In this document: piece after piece, positions 1-13,263 of the stretch
Position numbering within the stretch: the first letter of the stretch is position 1
How the letters are laid out: every line of letters begins with the position of its first letter
Source of the DNA: Mansonella perstans
Lineage: Eukaryota; Nematoda; Chromadorea; Rhabditida; Onchocercidae
DNA: 64,000 nt
Assembly (NCBI GenBank): GCA_037074765.1
Contig: JBAMDO010000142.1
Coordinates: 78,377 to 142,376 of the forward strand
Reading direction: 5' to 3'
Notes under the pieces: model-generated
Seen by the model: the letters and a program-made list of their open reading frames with translations, nothing else
Database searches by the model: none
What the model was told of the DNA's origin: nothing
Position numbers and translations under genes: made by a program

Positions 1-416
1 AAAATAAATGATCTTGAAAGTTGTTTGTCGAGAAAAATGATTGAGGAATCACAAGAACCAGTTAAAGCTAAGCTTTAGATGGAATCAGACAAATAAACAG
101 AAAGGATATGAAATTTTATTGAAAGGAAATAGGATGACTAAAATATGCTTGCAGGATGAAAATCAATCAAAAGTTAACACAAATCTTGAAGACGCTGACG
201 ACATGAAAAAGGTTTTTTCTTAACTCATGATTAATATGTAAAATGTAATAAAATCTATATGAATGTCATAAGTTAACTGTTAGATTCTGTGCTTATTCGG
301 CACTTCAAAAACTAATTTTTGCAGGAGACAAAAATTGACAGTTTAAAAGTAAAACTCTACATAACTTACAAAAAGCATTACAGATTTTCTTGGGAGGAAA
401 AGAATCTCCTGCTTAA
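1..416 (+). CDS. Possible 3' end of a gene entering from the left edge
   Basis: Four short open segments can be joined in one frame, all at phase 0: 1-60, 155-211 (after an AG at 154), 325-348 (after TTTTTGCAG) and 384-416, which ends in TAA. The conceptual tail is rich in Lys, Glu and Asp and ends in the residues GGKESPA. The acceptor before 325 is a good one, but the donors (gttaaa, gttttt) are weak. No family is recognised. Agreement of phase across three junctions is the only argument; it could also be chance in AT-rich DNA. Upstream exons would lie outside the window. Confidence 0.25.
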
Positions 417-2497
417 AATTCATAATTTGCAAGAAATTAAGATAATAAATAATTTAAGAATGAAGAGATAAAAACAGCAGAAAACGTTAAAGTTTCTTAA
501 TTCCAATACGGACCAATGCAAGAAAGCCCAGTCATCAATAAATTGATTCTTATTTTCTGGTAATTGAAATCTGTCTAAGAAGACAGTTTACTGTAATCAT
601 TCGACTGAAGGTGAATAAATATTACTCGTTTAAAAAATTTAATCAAAAGTTTTCAGTAGTGTTGAAAAATGACCTCTAAACCAATGCCCTGAAAATGAGA
701 ACAAAGAAAGTAATAGCAAAGAAAAAAAGTAATGGGATGAGGAAATACATTACAAAAGATTGTAAAAGATACAGCAAACAACAATCTGACACTAAAAAAT
801 TGGTTAAAACAGTTAAGAGCCAAATAAATTAATTTCCATTTTTTAAATGATTTCTTTAATTCTCTTGAGACTTCAAAACAAATTAATGACCAGTAGTAGT
901 AGGTATTTGTCAATAACATTACCGAGAGAAGTGATGATGCCTTCATTGGATATTTATTCTCTTGTATACTTCTAAAGTGCACCTATTGCATGGCCTAAAC
1001 TGGGCCAATAATGTATTCAAAGAATTTTGAACCAAAATTTTACATGGAGACGATGTGAAGTTATATAAATAAAAAAAGGGTATCTCATATATTTCAAATT
1101 CTTCAACACAGGGGAAAAATAAATATATCGAAGAAACAAGAATCGTTCGCTCATTGAAGGGCAACTTTTCAACCTTTAATGAGTGTAGCGATAAAATGAT
1201 TCCAACGAATTTCCGTTTTTCCGTAACATCACTTTTATTTTTGCAATAATTGGATTCCATTCTATCCTTTTACTAATCTTTGCCAAAGTTTATCATTTCT
1301 CATTTCTTCAACTCGATCTCGAAATTTACGGTTATTTTTTGATATATATTCAATTATAAGAAATATACAAATCTCATCAAATACTACCACTAATCATACT
1401 ATCTGAGATCATTATCCAAAATATATTTTATTTTAAAAATAGGATGAATCTGCGATTTGGAACAAAATAAAGGGATGAAAAAATACGAATGCATTCTAAC
1501 AAAATTTTTTGAGTTAAAACGTTAAGACGGAAATGGCTTATTCTTGTTCACCTTTATTCTGAGCAGAAAGCTTTACTAGAATGTTTGAAGTGTGCATCTT
1601 ACTTCTCCTGAAGAGGCAATAAAAATTCATTTGCTTCAAATATTTAAGATGGCACAATTTTTTAAAGCTTAACATATATTAAAGATTAATGAAATTCTTT
1701 CTTTCATAGCATGTTGCACTTTTCAAATACATTTTTTATTCCAAATATAAAAACATGAGCAGTTTTAACATAATAGACGAGTAAAATGGAACTTTACAGA
1801 CTTTACACATCTTTAACTTTGCGGTTCATTTATAATAAGTAACAGGATGAATTTGAAGAAAATTAGGAATACATGTAACCAGGCAACTAGATGAAGACAT
1901 TACAATGTAAGCTGAAACAGTGATAAAAAAAACTCTACAAGAATGTATTACTAACAAAAACAGACGAATCGGTAAAACAGCTAGCAAACGAGAGATATTA
2001 ATCAATTAGTTAATTGATTATGACGAACTAATACGCATGACCTTCATCTCCAAGTACAACTGGGCCTTTCTCGACCAAATTATTTGTGTTATTCTGACTT
2101 CCAGGATATGAGATCTAATACAGATATGAATCTGAATAGCATTTAACTTAACTACTCCTGTATGTAGACTTTGGTGCTTTAAAACAATGAATATCTTGAC
2201 TTTCAAGTCATTCCAAGAAATAAGATGATGACGATGATGTCAATGAAGTAGTAAGGCGTTTGCTAAAGCATTTCTTTCTCGATCTCTTATCCAGCCAGTC
2301 CTGAAAACATGATTTCTCGACTAGAGAAATTGCCCAGTCGATTAATAGGCCTAGTCGATATTATCAATAGGCTTTTGCCTATTGATAATATGATCAATAG
2401 GCAAAAGCCCAGCAACAGCAATGGCAGATGAAGTTGCTAAAAATACGCCTCTTCATCCATTATAGTATTGATCGTCAAGGATTCAGTTGTTAGCAAA
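417..2497. other. Intergenic stretch, no supported gene
   Basis: Open frames here (for example 943-1260 on the minus strand) lack splice context, recognisable motifs or biased composition. The only structured element seen is the hairpin at 2358-2391, which lies close upstream of the PHM start codon and may be part of its promoter or 5' UTR. Confidence 0.5.
2358..2391. repeat. Perfect 15-bp inverted repeat upstream of PHM
   Basis: Arms 2358-2372 and 2377-2391 are perfect reverse complements around a TTTT loop. A third, partial copy of the arm follows at about 2393-2409, so alternative foldings are possible. It sits about 107 bp before the PHM ATG at 2498. Function is unknown. Confidence 0.8.
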
Positions 2498-5329
2498 ATG
2501 TTAGCCTTAGGCTGCAAGAAGTTCTCATTTTTATTTCTTTCATTTTTTATATTAAATATTTACCAAATAACGATAGCAAATGAAATTACCGAGTTACGAA
2601 TGCCTGGAGCTGAACCAGTTATGGTAAGTAAAGCTTGTTTTGTATAGTAACCAAGAAGCAACACAGTATTTTCGATCTAGCTTCTTCTTGTTCTCTTTGT
2701 TTTGATGCTAAACAAATTTTCAGTTGCTGTGATTCTTCACTATTTAATCTTGCTCATATTTCAAAAATGATTTGAAATAATGGAGAGGTTTTTTTAAACC
2801 TGATTTTCTCATTTGTTTCATTTATGAAAATACTTTTTGATTTGAAAGAGATTTTGATTTGAAGAGTAGTAAGATTCTTCGAGAGAAGTTTTAATTTCAG
2901 TACTTTCTTCTGTTTTTGCTACTATAAGAAGATAGAGATTTTAGAAAGTTTTGAAGAAACAATATACGAACAAAGTTATTTGAAAATATTTGATCGGAGG
3001 TAAAGGAAGTATTTCCGAAGAATGATGGCTTTGCTGTAAAGAAACAATAAATAGAAGCCATTTACTAAGAATACATTTAATTCAACTATGATTTTAGAGC
3101 GATTCTTACATGTGTACAGCCATTCCACTCGATCTCACTACGGAACATTACATCGGTTAGCTTTCTTTTTATAAATAAATTCATGGAATTTCAATCTTTG
3201 GCAGAAAAAATAGAACTAATGAAAAAGAGCCCTGTCATGTTTTTATTTAAAAACTTTTTACAAAATTTATTCATTTTCAGTTGGATACAAGCCTATTGTA
3301 ACAATGCACAAAGCTCACCATATGCTATTATTTGGATGTGGTCAACCAGGCAGTGACGAGAATATTTGGTCAGTTTTTTAATTGTAACGCTATTCATCGT
3401 AGTACATACCATTAAAAGACATTAACGGTCTATTCACCCATATTCTTCACGAAACTGTATTGTTACAATGCAACCTCTCACTTTATACGATTGCTTTGAG
3501 TATTTAATGAAATCTGACAATATTCCAGGGATTGTGGTGACATGACAAAAGCTGGACCAGATTTTCAACAAGCACCAATATGTTTTGACCAATCGAGTAT
3601 ACTATACGCGTGGGGTAGAAACGCACCTGAATTACACCTTCCGAAAGGCATGACTTATAATTTAAACTGATATACTTGTTCAGATAGAAAAAAATGAGTT
3701 ACATTCTCTTATTGAAATTAAAGGAGTTTTGATATGCTCCCGAGAATGATTGATGAAAATAAGTGTCATGTAATAGAGTTGAAGATTTATTGATTGAAAT
3801 TAGCATGCATAGAATGCTAATGCAGGATAATTTCTGAACTTGAAAGTACAATAATCGCTTACAGCTAGAAACTGCAGGTTTAGATTATTCGAATAAAAAT
3901 CACTTTCCAGAGAACATTAGATATAAGAAATCCAAGGAATGGTCAAAACGGCTTTGAATTCTAACCTACATTAACGTGGCTCTAAGAATGTTGCTTTCAT
4001 TGATGAAAGTTAGTATGACAGTCCTTTGTGGCAAGGTTTTTTTAAATACCAACGTACAGTGTTGAAATGCAGCAAGAAATATATGATTTTGCAGATGTCG
4101 GATTTAAGGTTGGTGGAAACACAGATATTCGGTATCTCGTACTTCAGGTACATTATAATGAAAAACTCGGACCCGATTATTCTGGTGTGATTATTAAATC
4201 GACAGTTGAACCAACAACGAAACGAGCGTCCACCCTGCTCATGGTTACCGGTGGTAAATTACTTCCAAACAGGAGAGGTATTAATATTGATATGTCTTAA
4301 AATTTCCTACCATTTCTTTTCTTTCAGACACAAAATAATACGGTAGGATGCTGTCAAATTCAGGAAATATTCTCATAACTGTAGATCTTTACCTTTTAAA
4401 CTTCATCGTAACGCTTCCACAAATTTAGAAACATTCGAAACAGCATGTATTGTTGATGAGGACGTTGAAATACATCCCTTTGCATTCCGTACACATACTC
4501 ATCGCCATGGGGAAATGGTTAGTTTATCAGTTTTGTAAGATTTGCATGCTGTTTTTTTTTTTTTTTTTTTTCCAGTAATCGCCTAATAGCAACCAATGAT
4601 AGGTTCTAAATTCTATATCCTTTAGTTTTTTTTTTCAATTTTGAATTCGAAATATTTCGTAAGTAACATTTATTCAATTTATTCCTTTAATCCATTTGAT
4701 TTCATTTTTTAAATAAAAGTACAGGTGAGTGGATGGGTGGTGCGCGAGAATAGGTATGGTGAGGACATGTGGGAGTTAATTGGTGAACGAAATCCACTTC
4801 TTCCACAAATGTTTCAACCAATTAATAAGAACATTACAATTCGGCAAGGCGATGTGGTTGGTGTTTCGAAATCTTTTAAAATCTCTTTGGAAATGCCAGA
4901 ATGTTCTTGCCCATTCTTAATTTTCGAAGCAAATTTCTTAATTCCAACTTTAGTGAGGAAATAAATTGCTTTTTTTTTTAATTAAATAGGTAAAAATACT
5001 TCAAGTAGAAAAACATGGAGTCCATCTATATATGGATGGTCGGATTTTTTTCAGATAGCAGCTCGCTGCGTACTGAATAACAATGAAAATCAGGTGATCG
5101 CAATAGGAAACACAAGTGATGATGAGATGTGCAATTATTATCTCATGTATTGGGTTTCGGGTGATCGTATTCTCAAGTAAGAGGCTTTTTCGACTTTATA
5201 TTCATATTTGCAGTTATCATTTTCAAAGTTGCATTTCAAACTATTCTTTATTTATGTTCTAAGCCTTACTCTAACAAAATTTTACCAATTTCCTAATTCA
5301 GGAAACGTAAGATTTTTGCGTATAAATGA
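2498..5329 (+). CDS. pghm-1: Peptidylglycine alpha-hydroxylating monooxygenase (PHM), monofunctional
   Basis: Copper- and ascorbate-dependent enzyme that hydroxylates the C-terminal glycine of secreted neuropeptide precursors, the first step of peptide amidation in the secretory pathway. Exons: 2498-2623, 3098-3155, 3281-3368, 3529-3647, 4095-4277, 4429-4517, 4725-4856, 5055-5176, 5302-5329; about 314 aa. Residues 1-27 look like a signal peptide. All six copper ligands of the family are visible: His74-His75 (HHMLLFGC), His150 (LQVHY), His214 and His216 (RTHTHRHG) and Met290 (DDEMCNYY). No lyase (PAL) domain follows, so this is a PHM-only protein as in other invertebrates. The intron after 3647 starts with GC instead of GT. 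The last splice is ambiguous: reading through 5176 gives TAA at 5178-5180 (306 aa); splicing at a strong AA/GTAAGA donor adds a short basic tail ending at 5329. Confidence 0.93.
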
Positions 5330-6067
5330 CTTATGACTGTCGTACTAAGTTCCCTTGTCGGAGAGCGTAAGTGGATTATTTTAGTGAGCTTATACTTAGC
5401 GCAAATACTTTAATAAGGAGAGCTTCATAATGCCTGCATATCGCATTTCCGATTCAAGTCGCTTCGTTTTAAAATGTCCATCGAAAATGGAAAGGGCTCC
5501 AAAGTTTGAAAGTCTTTTTCAGTAATAACATATGCTATTCACCTGGACCGCCGCAATATCACTGGAGTAGCAAAACAGAGCTGAACAATATCCCAAAAAT
5601 ACAATAAAAAGAAAAACGATCTAAATCTATTTTTTAGTGCGAAGAAACTTTTCTTTTCTTTCACTTTTTTCTCCTACCACCTGAAATAAAGAACTTCTAA
5701 CCCATCACTATCACCTTATCATCTTTTCCATATCTACCAAATAAAAATGCATCATGCAAAATCTGTGAGTAACAATGCCTTCTTACTTCAGCAAGTTACA
5801 AAGCAAACTACATAAATGAGGACAAGATTTTTTTTCTTTATACTCTCCTAACAGAAAGGATATCGTTTTCATCTATATGATGTTCATCCAGAAACTTAAA
5901 AAATATGCAGATCGATCAAGTACTACTGGTTGACATAACTAGAACATAGATTCAAAACAAAATTTTCACAATATGGGACATATCGGTTAAAATGAGAAAT
6001 AAGTACTGAGGACTCCAATTCATATTCTATCTGGCAGAGCACACAATACTGCCAAATAGATACAATG
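5330..6067. other. Intergenic stretch between PHM and Argonaute 3' ends
   Basis: Convergent gene ends flank this 0.7-kb stretch. It must contain the 3' UTRs and polyadenylation sites of both genes; AATAAA-like hexamers occur (for example near 5604 and 5685), but I cannot assign a cleavage site. Confidence 0.5.
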
Positions 6068-9000
6068 TCATATGAAATACATTTCCGGAGTATTTGGATT
6101 AAGCACAAGACTTTGTTCAAGCGTACTGACATTGGGTTCATTTTCCGATGTTTCACCCACTCGTCTGAAATGTAAGCGTGTCAGAATAATGAATTAGTAT
6201 TTTCGCTCCACAATGTAAATTTGATAGATTAAAGTTATTTTTTTTGACGATGACTTGTACGTGGCAATATTTAACATATGAATCTACCCTTGCTACTGAT
6301 TTTCTATCATTGTAAAAAGCCAGTTGTACATTAAATGAAAAAATACCTGAGCTTTTCGAAGCAACATTGCAACAATTCTGAACGAATTTTTATTTTTCTT
6401 CACAAAAAAACTAAAAAATATATTTTTTCGATTGGAAACTTACTTTTTCAAAGCATGTTTCAAAAGAACCCTCGCTCGATCGCAAGCTAAATGAGCATAA
6501 TAAACAGGTGCTGGTATTGAAACTGATTTATTGCATCGGGCGTATACGTGACATAAAGCATAAATCATTTGCTGAAGAATGTAGAAAAAACTATTGAGAT
6601 CATTCTGATATTTGAATGAGTGTAGTAAACTATTAATGAAAATCACAAATTTCTTACGAGTAATTAAAAGATATTGTATATTAAGCAAAAGTTTGAGAAA
6701 TCTTTTCATGGAGATGAAATATGCAAACAATGAAAATGCAGTTAATAACATAAATTCCAGCAAAAATTCAAGAACTAACTTGCCACTCATCTGCAGATAA
6801 ATGCCATGAATCATAAAGAACAATGTAGTGAGGTGGCCTTGATGTTCCCTGAAATACCACACGATAATTGTACTTTTGAATGCAGTGAAAGCATCTACAT
6901 TGGCATCACTTTTCATGCTATACAATTTAATAAGTAAATTATGGGACAATAAATAATTAAATTTATATATATTATCAAAAGAAATGATGGCCATTTGAAC
7001 AAGTATCAAAAATACATTGTAGGAGGCAGAAACGGATTATTTCAATTAAAATTACATAATTTTCTACGGATTATTTCAATTAAAATTACATAATATTGTA
7101 ATCACTCCAGCACTTCAGATCTTTGACAAACAAATTGTACTAGGTAGAAATATAAAGAAAACATTAGAAACATACTACAACACTACGATGTGAACATAAA
7201 TAGAAGTCAAATCGAAATGGACTCGTTATTGTACTATCAACAACTGTTCCTGGTGGTACATTTTCGTTGTTTCTGAAGGAAAAAGAACTGCTAACGTTTA
7301 CACTCAATAAGAAAGTCACTTCCTGACAAAACTGTTCGATTCGAAAACATTTAAATTTTTAAGCATTTATAAATTTATAAAAATCAATAATACATTTTAA
7401 ATTTATAAACGCATTATAAAAGTGTAAAAAAGCACCACAAATAGTAGCTCAACAATGATCGCTTTGCTTCAAATAGATGTGAGCAATGAATACGATTAGG
7501 GATGATTTAATTCTATACTTTCAAAACATACAACTAGGGTTCAGAATATAAATTTGTTTTGGAATTAGTCATCGGAATACATCATAAATTCTCTATGTAT
7601 TCTTCACTGAACCAGAAAATATTCTCTACCTTTCATCTTGTTTAATGAAGCGAGTATGATGCCTTTTTTGTACTATAGCATAAGAAACTGTTGGATCGTA
7701 AAGTTGATCTAGTTGTCGTATAGCTGTTTTTAAGCAGAATAACTCATCGTTCATAGCGTCTAAGAACTGAGAGTCCGGAACACCATCACTAAATAGAGAC
7801 AAAAACTTATGCTAAATGGATTTTTTTAAGTACAAAAAAAAAGAATGATAGTATAGATATCGGTATGAAATACAAGTCATGAATTAAAAGTTAGAAAAAT
7901 AAAACAAACTACTGAAAACTAAAGAAAAAGATATCGCTATATAAATTTTCTATTTTGAAGCGTTTATATTAAAAGAGTTACAATAATCGAACAGCTTTAC
8001 CGAAGCACTATTATATGATGCGGTTTACAACCTGCTTGTATAAGAAAATCCACGATGCGTGTTCGGAACTCATCCACGGTATGTTTTAACACTTCCATCC
8101 CTGGTTGCTGTATTTTCAAAGATGCTCCATATCTGGAAAATAATACAAATACAAAAGCCATAGCATTTTCACATACGAAAATTTATCTTATCTTTCATTA
8201 TCTTTCACCTTCTTAAGGACTCGAAAATAATTTGATTTTTGAAAATTAAACCTTGTTGCAGTGATATTTAGAGACCCAACGATAGCACCAATTGACGGAA
8301 TCGACAAATCATCTGAAGGTGAGTGCGTGACGTCAATACCTATGAACAATGTTGGAGCTTTTCTATCAGTGAATTTCTTCCAGCTGAAAAAATGTCTTGA
8401 GTCATTCTTGAAAATAGTTTTCACGAAATAATATGGTCTTTTATATTTCTCCAGCCGCCATGCTTCGAATTAATACAACTGGTTTAACTACTTTCACCAT
8501 AACTATCTCGAACGAATTCAAAAATCCATACGAATCACGCCAACGATTGCGGTCAAGCAATGTGCACCCATGTATTTAATCTTCTGAATTTCCAAAATAC
8601 AGAATATCAAAAGTACTAATTCTGGTTCCTCGCAACGTCGTTGTTAATGCCATCCAATTTGACGTTTAGCTTCAAACAAATATTGTGAGGCACAACATTC
8701 TGATGCATTTTGAGAAATGTTTCGGCAAGAATTACTTGACACGCTACACCTTCCTCCTTATCGCATAATACTTTTATTCGTCCTGCAAAGAAATTTCATG
8801 CTGCACCAATATCAAAGTAGCCATCATTATGGAATTTCATTAATCGTTAAAAAACTTTCAACATACCATATATTTCACTGTTCTTTTCCGGAATGATAAA
8901 GATCATCAGCCGCTTCACTTCTTTCCTTATTTTACTACATGTTTTTTTGAAATTGCGTACGTATATGTCAGCTTCTTCTTTATGTGTATCCCACCAATAT

Positions 9001-12000
9001 ACCTCAACAGTATCTGATCCAAAATTTCTCACAAATTTCATACCGAAGAATTCGCAGGCTTGAATTAAAATATCGAATGATCGTCTATAATTTTAAACAG
9101 TTACGAACATCCAGCCACAATTATCTGTTTATTCAATAAATGATTAATTCTGATTAAAAAATGAAAAAAATACCGAAATTGTTGCCTATTAATTGCTTGA
9201 TCAACTATTACAGCAGCGAAGTAAACATTAGCGGAGGTTTGAAAGAAATAGTCCTTTAACTGCCAAAGACCGTTCATGGTTGGTAATTCAGCTTTCTGCA
9301 ATTTTGTGTCAAACGTCTTGCGAAAATGAATATTTTTATAAATGAAGAACCATTATGATTGATTTTGATGAAATACAATTTTTTGCAAGAAAAAATCCAT
9401 TTAATTTTTTAAAGACCTCTTCTACCCATTCAAACTCAGGTTCTTCTACTCACTCAAACCCTTAAACACAGGAGTAATCTTCTCAGAAATGATAATCCCT
9501 TAGAAATGGAAGCAATAAGAAAAAACTAACCAATCAAGAATAATATATAAATTCTAATTAACACACCTTAAAATGAACTGGAGGTGGCGGCAAAATGCGA
9601 CCAGAAATTTGCACTGATTCCGGAACTCCATTACTGACTGCAGGGAAACTGATTTCAAATTGCTTAATGAACTCATCATCGGTAGCTATACCCATGCTAT
9701 TTAGAAACCAATCAATTTCTCTGAATCTCTCCAAAGGAATCAAAGCCGTACCCTTGAACGAAGAAGGATTGCAAAAATATACATGTATGGGAGACGAAAT
9801 CCCATCCATTGGAATACTACTGAATAAAAATAAGACCGAAAAACTCTTAATGCATTAGAAATACTCCATCAAGCATTCTCTTCTCTAACCAGGTATTACT
9901 TACCACTCATCTCATAACTTAATGCCTTTCTACTATTATTAATTAAATTAAACTGATCTCTCGCTACTACAACGCTTTCATCAGATTATGTATTAGAGAT
10001 CTTGCTAATTATATTTCCCAAACTAATTCAATTCTTTCAAACATCAAATGCTTCTAACACTAATCTACTTGAATTAATCATATGTGAAAAAAGAAAAAAT
10101 ATTCGCATTGGTCGTTCAGTTTATTTCTAAACATTTACTCTGATCAATTTTGCGAGCTGAAGCGGTGTTAGACGTTTTTTTACACGCTGCACTTTGTCAG
10201 ATAATCGCAAAAGCTCCATCGGAAAATATTGCGCTTTTGTTAGTGTGCCACAATGTACTACCGGGAGATTCGGAAATCTCAGACGTATATCTGAATTAAG
10301 CAGTAATCGATAAAACAGCAATTAAATAGAAAAACAAAACGACAGAAGATTTGTTCAACAGTGTAAATGTACAGCAATTTTGAGAATACAATCAAAGCTT
10401 ATCCTCTTTAAATATAATGCTTAAAAAAAAACCAGCTACTTTTATAGCGATTGAAATATTCTTCAACAGTTATTTCTTCCACAGAATCGTCGCTTCGCTT
10501 CATTTGAAACCTAAAACTCAATCTAGCAGTAACAAATTACGAAAGTATGATAACATGATGACAGAATGCATAACTAAATTAAGATAAATCAACCTTTGTA
10601 TTCGTGCAGGCAATCCAACATCAACAAACTTGAGATGTCTATTATCATACTCCACTTTCAATATTAAGCCTAAAAACATTTTGTTGTGGCAACTTCTAAA
10701 GATTTCATTTTGAATAAAACAGCTGGAGATTCAAATGTTTAGCAAAAATCAATATGGCGTAGTTTGACACTGATCTTTCAAGAAGCTAAGATTAGCTAAT
10801 TTTCCAGTCAAAAGTTATTAAGATGAATCGAATTTCTATAATGTACTATAAAAAAAATGGACCATGATTGGTCGGTAATGTTTTGGACATGTCCACTGAT
10901 TGCAGCTGATAACAAAAGTTTTATTGCACATAAGATCTTATGAATAAATCCTCTGTGGACATGTGTAAACATACTGATACGCACGAATCGTGCTGAATTT
11001 CTTTAATAAAATTATTTGCTGAATAGACGCCCACAATTAAGCCAAAATTCACCTTTCGTTGCATCCTTCAGCTGCTGCCTTTGGTTACTAGACAGTGTAA
11101 ATGTTTCACTTTTTACTGTATCACTATCGTATGGCCTTCTTCGGCCTACAAATTCATTTAAAACATCCACATAGAAGTCAATCAACGAGATGTCGATTTT
11201 GTAGAAAACCTTTGTGGACACTGAAATGATCGGTAGACAATTATTAAATCCATAACTAAAAATTTATTAGGAATGATGTGGAAACGATCCTGAGATTAAT
11301 CTAGTTAAAGAATGTCCTATAAACAGTTTAACTAATCAACACATATGCTCGATGATTTTTCTAAAACATCAGATAATTTACTCACCATCTACATTCATCA
11401 TGAGCCCTTTTTCACAGCGTTTTACAGCACCATATAGTCCAGTCCATGCCTCCATTCCGGGACCTATATTTAGAACCCTACGTGGAATGTCCACATGGCT
11501 TCATATATATACACATATCAAACGGATAAAAGTACGAAGCCATAGTCCTGAATACTTATAAAACAAATTATAAGCAACTAAGAAACTACAGTTTCTTAAC
11601 TGGAAAAGCAAATAAGTCGTATACAAAAAGTGCATCAGCTGAAGTAAAATTTAATAGTCATAATTTTAAAACTGCTATATTTCTGACTTTGTCATCCATC
11701 ACCTAGACCTAAGCATATAAAACAAATATAAATGTACATACATATGAGGACAGCGCACTCGTTGACTGATCAAGCAATCCAAAAATTGCATACTTATCGG
11801 AAATTTGGTAATTGCTCATCGACAGTAACAGTGAAATGATTGGTGATTGACATAAAAACTGAGAAAGATACATGGGACTGTCGCTGAAAAACAATGAGTT
11901 TTAAATAAATAGACGATAGAAAGAAATAAATGTAATGATTACAAGAATCAACAAGAAAAATTTCATGCAGCTATCATACACAGGAGAAACATAAAATCAG

Positions 12001-13263
12001 GATATGAACATCACTACCTTATACTTTAAATGTTCACAGTTTGGAAATTATAAAAAACTCACTTTAAAATTGATAAATATGAAGTTCATACCTTCGAACC
12101 AGGTTCCGGTTCAATTAATAATTGCAGTTCCAACGTTGGCTTCTCAGTCTCCAGCTTATTACGAGAGTAAAGCGTATGACAATCATCATATACCAGAGAG
12201 TATCCTGTGCCAAATATTTGTTCATTATTCGAAATGATTTTCCAAAATATTTCGCGACTGGTATCTCTTAAAAAAATATTCTGTAAAATCTCAAATTTTT
12301 CTCTTTTATAAGAAAAAATTGAATATGTTGAAAGTTACATCACTAAGCTATACTTACTGCTGCATTTTCAAATGATTTACAAAAGCTAATCCAACGAAGA
12401 CATCAAAGATATATTAGTGCATGAAAACATCCATTTCACAGCAGTACTCTTTAAATTTTTGAATGGAAAGCAAAGTAACACATGTTTTCGCAAAAATGAT
12501 TGTGAAGCTGAATAATCTCTTCAATAAGGTAATACTGCATTGTAAATCAAAGAAGAAAACAATATAATGAACATTCCAATAATTAAAAATCAACTTTTAA
12601 AACAAAATTAAATACCTGTTTTTCACCGCAACTGTTCCATTCTTGGTTGTTTTCATAATATCCACATGGTAGCAGTAAAGTTCCAGGGAAGTTGGTACTT
12701 CCACGAGTTTGAAATTGGCCTTTAGCTTAATAAGCTTACCCAATTTCCCATGATTTGGTCTGCACATCAATTTTTCGATTCGTTCACACTAATATTTCAT
12801 TATCTTTAAATCCTTATATCGAAACAAATGAAAACAGGCTTCCAAGTGACCTTATTTTATTCATAATTTCATATGTCTCTACATAATTGAAAGCTTTTAA
12901 ATCAAATCCTTCTATATCTTACTAAAAAATAAAATTAAGTAATACTTCTTCAGCATGTTTCTGTTCAGTTCTTGCAGGCTCAGCAACAGTATCAAACGTC
13001 AGTTGTCTACTATGTCCTTCCCCCACTGGAAAATAGATTACTTTTAATCTACTAGCAAATATTACAAATGCATTGACTGACATAAATAAACACATGAATT
13101 GGCAAAAAAATAATATTCCACAATATATGGAGATTTCCCATAGCATTAAACTGTCGTAATATTGATGCGGTAAAATTTTAATTTTAAAAAAGATATGAAA
13201 TGTATGCAAACCCGAGGGGTCACTTGAGCTTTCCTCTCTGCTTCTTCGTCCTCTTCCTTCCAT
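6068..13263 (-). CDS. Argonaute protein (N, PAZ, MID and PIWI domains)
   Basis: Small-RNA-guided silencing protein, about 900-950 aa. Exons, 5' to 3': 13263-13212, 13025-12946, 12788-12616, 12385-12358, 12280-12092, an unresolved linker (11883-11700), about 11498-11386, 11220-11053, 10669-10594, 10510-10440, 10290-10139, 9952-9900, 9819-9566, 9295-9174, 9084-8867, 8782-8617, 8383-8252, 8132-8001, 7788-7630, 7272-7176, 6848-6780, 6571-6444, 6164-6068. The N domain shows [21 protein letters not shown] spans about 10669-10139 ([20 protein letters not shown]); MID has [13 protein letters not shown] has [27 protein letters not shown] and PAPVYYAHL, so the Asp, Asp and His of the DEDH slicer tetrad are present, and Glu is plausible in TVDEF. 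It ends in MYFI. Phases agree at nearly all junctions. In the 11883 exon the only long frame meets TAA just before an ideal donor, so that part is unresolved. Clade (RDE-1, CSR-1, ERGO or ALG type) not assigned. Confidence 0.92.

Noticed and set aside
653..1260. Two overlapping minus-strand frames of about 105-109 aa
   Set aside because: No domain, hydrophobic low-complexity composition and no splice support.
6440..7009. Minus-strand 189-aa frame
   Set aside because: It reads through Argonaute introns and in the wrong frame over one exon; only its last part (6571-6444) is genuine PIWI sequence.
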